Below are positions 7,201 to 9,919 of a DNA stretch of 9,919 nucleotides, piece by piece. Positions within the stretch are counted from its first letter, which is position 1; each line of letters opens with the position of its first letter. The translations under genes and the position numbers were made by a program. A model generated the notes under the pieces. The model was not told the origin of the DNA. It ran no database searches and saw nothing but the letters and a program-made list of their open reading frames with translations. This DNA comes from Gammaproteobacteria bacterium. GTDB taxonomy: Bacteria > Pseudomonadota > Gammaproteobacteria > SZUA-229. The stretch is taken from contig JAASSE010000009.1 in assembly GCA_021768055.1 (NCBI GenBank), forward strand, positions 1 through 9,919. Direction: 5' to 3'.

Positions 7201-7224
7201 GACTGGATCGCATCAACTGCTTAG
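4222..7224 (+). CDS. Membrane cyclic di-GMP enzyme: Cache-HAMP-PAS-GGDEF-EAL
   Basis: A 1000-residue inner-membrane receptor. TM1 (about 2-23) and TM2 (about 31-53) are joined by the basic segment RQYTLRAK. A periplasmic double-Cache-like sensor spans about 54-335 and TM3 about 343-360. These are followed by HAMP (about 361-415), PAS with PAC (about 432-548; VNPEFSRVTGYTAEEV), GGDEF (about 553-720) and EAL (about 740-985). The cyclase motif is RLGGDEF (634-640), with inhibitory I-site RDVD at 627-630, five residues upstream. The phosphodiesterase motifs EALIR (774-778), NLSGRQF, ELEITE, DDFGTGYSS (896-904), LKIDK (916-920), GEGVE (952-956) and QGF (973) are all present. Both synthesis and hydrolysis of cyclic di-GMP are therefore possible, with the Cache and PAS domains presumably choosing between them. 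A stop codon abuts the start (TAA-ATG), so translation cannot begin further upstream in frame. An internal ATG at 4285 would remove TM1. The 3' end overlaps the protease gene. Confidence 0.93.
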   Translation: MLIGIAVSLIFIGLLLLVVGIMIARQYTLRAKLLTAFLFIVMLSLGLLAVLDSFLMSENLTEQTNKILDTAARQYADNIDQFNRINLESISAEARLPAIIDFIKLKGSEPYHNQAIREILIALQSRYGDKVSSYAVLNKDGINMVDTDVARIGSDESGQMYYTEVLQFKNAYMSPVLFSAKEDPAIYYSSPIEDLSGRFLGVLRVRYRADVLSNLVSGSRSRVGRGAFAMLLDENNLRLMHGRRADLQYTLATKISTADLHVKEAAGRVPKESKLLFAERAELLEELDKSRYNYTNLHVNLFGMGEDQYSISVASLSTAPWKLVFAQPLQVLTQPVQELTRATLLFATVIALLVALIVIGTTRILLEPIRRLTDVVRKIGEGDLDVQAKVDTQDEIGGLASAFNDMTSNVRVLVNDLEKEIDDHKLTADNLRKLSQAIEQSPISVMITDLAGNIEYVNPEFSRVTGYTAEEVKGKNPRILKSGHTQPSQFTNMWNCITTGQSWSGELYNKKKNGDLFWENVTVSPIKSKDGKNTHYLAIKEDISIRKEYEERLMYQASYDKLTDLPNRTLAFDRLKQALANAIRDHERLAVMYIDFDHFKNINDTLGHSAGDKFLISMAERLKGIVRDVDTVARLGGDEFMLILTSSHHKSGETAIAEYRDHIRAKAAEILDKVAQPCVIEDMEFSVTASIGIAIFPEDGDDPHILLRNADTAMYRGKRKGRNTFEVFTPEMSDKIVKRVEIENRLRRAMEDEKFTLKYQSLVNTRTMRLEGAEALIRWKDDELGNVPPEVFIPFAEESGLIVDIGQWVIDQVCKDVKNLQADQDSKDFYIAVNLSGRQFRGKGIAQQIADSLSKYKLKGQSLELEITERLLMKDVPDVITTLNQFKEMGIKLSIDDFGTGYSSLSYLKRFPFDVLKIDKAFVQDIGVDPDDAALCEAIIGMAHSLGLSVIGEGVENKEQFEFLRSRGAEIIQGFYVSKPMRYNEFKQFVLVSDWIASTA

Positions 7225-8508
7225 TGCTTTACTGCCACACCGCCTTCTCAGAAGCATCACTGCAAGCATTGGTAACAGCATCAGTGGAGTCAGGACACCA
7301 CTACCACCACCACCGCTACTGACGCGGTTTACGCTGCAAACGGCTGCAGGATTATGTGCCGGTGAAAGATTCAAAATATCATTATTCATTGTAAAGTTAC
7401 CGCTGCCGTCCGCCTTGAACACGACGTTGATGGATTTACCGGCGGCAACGTTGAGAACTTCCGGGACCACTAGCGCGCCATTGAAATCAATGACACCCGG
7501 TAAGTTACTCGCCGGTGCCTGGAAAGAAACATCGACATCGGTTTCAGCATAAGGCCCCACGCTCGAAGCCGCAAAAAATTCTACGTTTAAGCTGTTTGCG
7601 TGCAGTGTGTAGTTGCCCGGCGGTATGGTGAAGCTGAAAAAGCCGGTGTCTTGTCTGAGGAAATCGGAAACAACGCTGTAGATTTCTCCCGTTTGGGTGT
7701 TTTCCGCCCATATATTGGCACCGCGTATGGCTGTGTCACCTGCGGTCAGAAATGTGCCCTGTATTTGACCATGGTTCTGGTAATAATTGGAGGACGGATA
7801 AAGTGTCGAGACAGTAGCTTCATCGTCAGGATGAAGTGTGTTTTCGTCGCGGCAAGCATACGGATACATCAGCGGGTAGTCGGAACCTGGAGTCGGGCAA
7901 CTGTCAAAAAATGACTCAGTGTTGCTGATGTCAGCCTGGGTGTGATCGAGCCCGATAAAGTGACCGATTTCGTGCGCGATAATTCGCGTCATTACCGCGT
8001 TGTTATTCGTGCCCGGCAGGGTTTTCCCATTGATCACGGCAAAGCCCTCGAGGAAATAATTGCCGCCAATGAGGATCGATGATGAGGCGAAACCCACCGT
8101 GGTATCACTGGCACCTGCGCCGAAGAACGCATCGATGATACTGCCGTCGGTGTCGTAGACAACCGGGTTGATACAGTCATCAGCGTTGTGCACAGCCGGG
8201 TTGTTGGGATCCGGTATATAACTGGCGAAATTGCTGCTGTTGATATCGGTCAGTATGTCGCTGCCCTGGGCGAGATTAGCTGTTGATTTCGATACATTGT
8301 TCCACATTGCGAACGCATCGCGAACCAGCTGGTCGGCAGCATCGTTTGTCCGTGTGCCCAGTTTGCCCTGGTCAAAGTTAAAAGTGATGTTCTGATTTTC
8401 ATAAGTCGCCGGCGTATTTCCGGCAGGACCTTCGAGCACCAGGGGACCGCCGGCATAGAGACCGGAAGAAATCAACAGCAACGAAGCAGCGGCGCTGGCT
8501 CTCAACAT
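7213..8508 (-). CDS. Exported matrixin-like zinc metalloprotease with GlyGly-CTERM sorting signal
   Basis: A 431-residue preprotein. Residues 1-19 are a signal peptide (hydrophobic ASLLLISSGLYA, probable cleavage before GGP). The catalytic domain (about 40-238) has the metzincin zinc site HEIGHFIGLDH (His179, Glu180, His183, His189) and a Met-turn around Met214 (YPLMYPYA). Cys204 and Cys219 flank that turn and could form a disulfide. The domain ends in the matrixin-like LHPDDEATVSTLYP. Residues about 247-310 resemble a carboxypeptidase-regulatory-like beta domain, with further beta-rich sequence to about 390. The C-terminus (397-423) is SSGGGGSG, then a hydrophobic helix, then RRR. This matches GlyGly-CTERM signals, which are cleaved by rhombosortase in gammaproteobacteria that secrete through type II systems. 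The protein is thus expected to be exported and surface-processed. It is the second gene of an operon, with its Shine-Dalgarno AGGAG inside the end of the upstream gene. Confidence 0.88.
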   Translation of the reverse strand: MLRASAAASLLLISSGLYAGGPLVLEGPAGNTPATYENQNITFNFDQGKLGTRTNDAADQLVRDAFAMWNNVSKSTANLAQGSDILTDINSSNFASYIPDPNNPAVHNADDCINPVVYDTDGSIIDAFFGAGASDTTVGFASSSILIGGNYFLEGFAVINGKTLPGTNNNAVMTRIIAHEIGHFIGLDHTQADISNTESFFDSCPTPGSDYPLMYPYACRDENTLHPDDEATVSTLYPSSNYYQNHGQIQGTFLTAGDTAIRGANIWAENTQTGEIYSVVSDFLRQDTGFFSFTIPPGNYTLHANSLNVEFFAASSVGPYAETDVDVSFQAPASNLPGVIDFNGALVVPEVLNVAAGKSINVVFKADGSGNFTMNNDILNLSPAHNPAAVCSVNRVSSGGGGSGVLTPLMLLPMLAVMLLRRRCGSKALSS

Positions 8509-8512
8509 ACCG

Positions 8513-9133
8513 TTACTCCTGTGTCATGCCGCGCACGGTTTGTAGAAAATCTGACAAGCGTGCTTTTGCTGGATGATCGGGTATTGCAGATAGTGGTGGA
8601 GATGGTGAACGCGCTTTCTTTTGCTGAGCAAATTTCGCTGAAGATGGCGCCGTTTGTTGTGTCTGGTTTTCGAGCAGTGCTGAAATCGAACGCCCATTGG
8701 TGACAGACTTGTCGCCCTGGGCGGGACGTACGGCGAAGCGGCCCTGCGACAACCCTACGGGACTGGAAAAGCCCAGTTTCGAAGCTTTTGGCAGGAACAC
8801 GACATATTCCTTGCCGATGGTGAATCTGGGTACACCGTGGATAACCTGGCGGACGTTGCTGCCAGGCAGCTGACCCCCGATTTGCTTGATGGTATGGGTA
8901 GCCCCGGCAGTGCCCTTGATCAGCTCGATGATTTCAAACGTGGTGAAGGTCGCGACACGCCCGCTGACGTCATCGAGTTTGACCTCGTTTTCGATAGCTT
9001 TGCCATAAAAGATCAGCTCGGCGGCGCTGGCCATGCGTTGTAGCGAAACCGGCAAAACACTGGTCGCTGACGTGCTCAGACTGAACAGCAGAGCGCACAA
9101 ACCAATCAGAATTGGAAAAAATCGACCAGCCAT
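8513..9133 (-). CDS. Exported protein of unknown function, operon partner of the metalloprotease
   Basis: A 206-residue protein I cannot assign to a named family. Residues 1-23 are a signal peptide (MAGRFFPILIGLCALLFSLS, cleavage probably after TSA). The mature part begins SVLPVSLQRMASAAELIFYG and forms a compact beta-rich domain to about residue 145, with ATFTTFEIIELIKGTAG, HTIKQIGGQLPG and GVPRFTIGKEYVVFLP. A low-complexity Gln/Ser/Pro/Lys-rich linker follows (about 155-190) and then a short C-terminal helix (SDFLQTVRGM). The layout 'LPLSLxxMxxxAxLIFxGxV ... VLELLKG ... PxFxxGExYVLFL' is one I know from secreted proteins encoded next to matrixin-like proteases; I infer a helper, inhibitor or substrate role. 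I chose the ATG at 9133 over the in-frame TTG at 9154 because it gives a proper signal peptide and has GGGA upstream. A promoter-like TATACT lies just before the gene. Confidence 0.75.
   Translation of the reverse strand: MAGRFFPILIGLCALLFSLSTSATSVLPVSLQRMASAAELIFYGKAIENEVKLDDVSGRVATFTTFEIIELIKGTAGATHTIKQIGGQLPGSNVRQVIHGVPRFTIGKEYVVFLPKASKLGFSSPVGLSQGRFAVRPAQGDKSVTNGRSISALLENQTQQTAPSSAKFAQQKKARSPSPPLSAIPDHPAKARLSDFLQTVRGMTQE
8516..8520 (-). promoter_or_regulatory. Shine-Dalgarno of the metalloprotease gene inside the upstream coding sequence
   Basis: AGGAG on the minus strand is formed by the last two codons (Gln-Glu, CAG GAG) of the upstream gene, immediately before its TAA. It lies seven bases from the protease ATG at 8508, and the gap between the two genes is four bases. 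Translational coupling is likely. Confidence 0.75.
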
Positions 9134-9165
9134 CAGATATCCCGGAACCCACAATTAGTACACTA

Positions 9166-9193
9166 AGTATAGGTAGTGATATGGGTGCCTGAA
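9166..9193 (-). promoter_or_regulatory. Candidate promoter of the partner/protease operon
   Basis: On the minus strand, TTCAGG (plus 9188-9193) and TATACT (9166-9171) are 16 bases apart, giving a start near 9159 and a leader of about 25 bases. An inverted repeat TTAGT-AC-ACTAA (9155-9166) covers the predicted start and could be an operator. The -10 is good and the -35 mediocre. Confidence 0.4.
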
Positions 9194-9219
9194 TTGAGAG
9201 TCCGACCAGCGGTAGCGGT

Positions 9220-9765
9220 TCACTCCTGGGCTGTATACAGGGGCAGCAGGCCGGCGCGGGCCAGCTCGTCGATGTAGCCGAAACGGCTGAAATCCTTGAT
9301 GCGCTGTGGGTACAGGATGCCGTCTAGGTGGTCGCACTCGTGCTGCACCACGCGGGCGTGAAAGCCCTCGGCCTTGACTTCAAGCGGCTTCCCGGCAGCG
9401 TCAAAGCCGCGGTATTCGATGCGGCTGTAGCGGGGCACGATACCGCGCATCCCGGGCACGCTGAGACAGCCTTCCCAGCCATCTTCGATGGCTTCGTCAA
9501 GCGGGCGGATATGTGGATTGATCAGCACGGTTTTTGGCACCGGCGGCGCCTCCTGGTAACGCGGGTTTTCATCAAAGCCGAATACCACCACCCGCAGGCT
9601 GACACCGATTTGTGGTGCGGCCAGTCCGGCGCCGTCTTCAGCCTGCATGGTATCCAGCATGTCTTCGATCAGGCTGTCCAGCTCGGTTGTGTTGAACTCG
9701 GTGACCGCCTCGGCGCGCTGGTTCAGCAGCGGGTGACCCATGCGCAGCACCGGGTGAATGGCCAT
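9220..9765 (-). CDS. def: Peptide deformylase (stand-alone copy)
   Basis: A 181-residue cytoplasmic metalloenzyme that removes the formyl group from the N-terminal methionine of new proteins. All three family motifs are intact: GAGLAAPQIG (45-54), EGCLSVPG (98-105) and QHECDHLDG (141-149). Cys100, His142 and His146 bind the metal and Glu143 is catalytic. The opening MAIHPVLRMGHPLLNQRAEA resembles the 'MAIxxILxMGDPxLL' class of second deformylases rather than the copy usually followed by fmt. No fmt, rsmB or trkA follows; the next gene downstream is the secreted-protein operon, 86 bp away. The start is supported by GAGGT five bases upstream. It could be a secondary paralogue or the only copy, which the window cannot decide. 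Confidence 0.93.
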   Translation of the reverse strand: MAIHPVLRMGHPLLNQRAEAVTEFNTTELDSLIEDMLDTMQAEDGAGLAAPQIGVSLRVVVFGFDENPRYQEAPPVPKTVLINPHIRPLDEAIEDGWEGCLSVPGMRGIVPRYSRIEYRGFDAAGKPLEVKAEGFHARVVQHECDHLDGILYPQRIKDFSRFGYIDELARAGLLPLYTAQE

Positions 9766-9814
9766 AATCTACCTCGGGAAATTATTAATGTCTGTATGAT
9801 AAAATGCTGATTTC

Positions 9815-9844
9815 ATTATACCCACCGAGAACATATCGTGGCAT
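9815..9844 (-). promoter_or_regulatory. Candidate promoter of def
   Basis: On the minus strand there is a perfect -10 TATAAT (plus 9815-9820), with ATGCCA (9839-9844, four of six to consensus) 18 bases upstream. The predicted start is near 9808, giving a leader of about 43 bases. The -35 overlaps the start codon region of the divergent gene at 9838. Confidence 0.5.
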
Positions 9845-9919
9845 TCACGCTCGAAAATATCAGCCCGGAGCGGCGTATGCTGATCACGCTGAAGGTCATG
9901 GAGTCACTGGATCGATGGG
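9838..9919 (+). CDS. Unidentified protein, N-terminal 27 residues (cut by window edge)
   Basis: A GTG at 9838 opens a frame that runs to the edge of the window: M-AFTLENISPERRMLITLKV, then MESLDRW. An in-frame stop at 9808 and the absence of any ATG between rule out an upstream ATG start. A weak GAGAA lies about eight bases before the GTG. The peptide is a plausible amphipathic helix ending in 'LDRW'; something like the 'xLLDxWxL' helix of Xre/MbcA/ParS-type proteins is conceivable, but 27 residues do not allow assignment. It is divergent from def, with 72 bp between them. Confidence 0.45.
   Translation, partial: MAFTLENISPERRMLITLKVMESLDRW

Noticed and set aside
7285..7320. Run of ACC/GGT triplets looking like a simple-sequence repeat.
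   Set aside because: It encodes the SSGGGGSG linker of the GlyGly-CTERM signal; the short triplet run is explained by the protein.
9134..9154. A TTG start seven codons upstream for the protease partner.
   Set aside because: The ATG at 9133 gives a normal signal peptide with one basic residue before the hydrophobic core and has a nearby GGGA; the TTG has no better ribosome site.
1..9919. Defence island, phage, transposon or CRISPR content.
   Set aside because: No integrase, transposase, repeat-spacer array, tRNA or characteristic defence domains are visible on either strand.

Overview
This window most likely comes from a gammaproteobacterium, probably a free-living aquatic or marine one, on a compact, gene-dense chromosome of moderate GC. 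The evidence is an ArsM/ArsR arsenic pair, a GlyGly-CTERM (rhombosortase-type) exported protease, a long Cache-HAMP-PAS-GGDEF-EAL protein and a DUF465/DUF1269 complement typical of Proteobacteria. No species can be named. There are no RNA genes, transposons, CRISPR arrays or phage genes, and no stretch of 300 bases lacks a gene. The longest gap is 1335-1592.

Left edge (1-784): the start of arsM (arsenite methyltransferase, running off the edge) overlaps the end of arsR, a five-cysteine ArsR/SmtB repressor gene. A strong sigma70-like promoter for arsR ends at its ATG and is overlapped by a perfect 14-bp palindrome, so the message may be leaderless and autorepressed. Divergent from it is a small DUF465 (YdcH-like) protein gene.

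Middle (825-4077): a DUF1269-type glycine-rich membrane protein (minus) is divergent from a zinc-ribbon Nudix hydrolase (plus). The Nudix gene is convergent with, and overlaps by 14 bp, an S9 prolyl-oligopeptidase-family serine peptidase with an intact Ser/Asp/His triad.

Centre right (4222-7224): a 1000-residue membrane receptor for cyclic di-GMP metabolism, with a periplasmic Cache sensor, HAMP, PAS, GGDEF (with I-site) and EAL. All signature residues for both synthesis and hydrolysis are present. Its 3' end overlaps the convergent protease gene by 12 bp.

Right (7213-9919): a two-gene minus-strand operon encodes an exported protein of unknown function followed by an exported matrixin-like zinc protease. 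The protease gene's Shine-Dalgarno lies in the last codons of its partner. Upstream is a stand-alone peptide deformylase gene, and divergent from that is the start of an unidentified gene cut by the window edge.

The genes do not form one pathway. The three units with internal logic are arsR-arsM (arsenic sensing and methylation), the partner/protease pair (secretion and surface anchoring) and the self-contained cyclic di-GMP receptor. Nothing here amounts to a clearly new system. The least explained unit is the protein of unknown function coupled to the GlyGly-CTERM protease.
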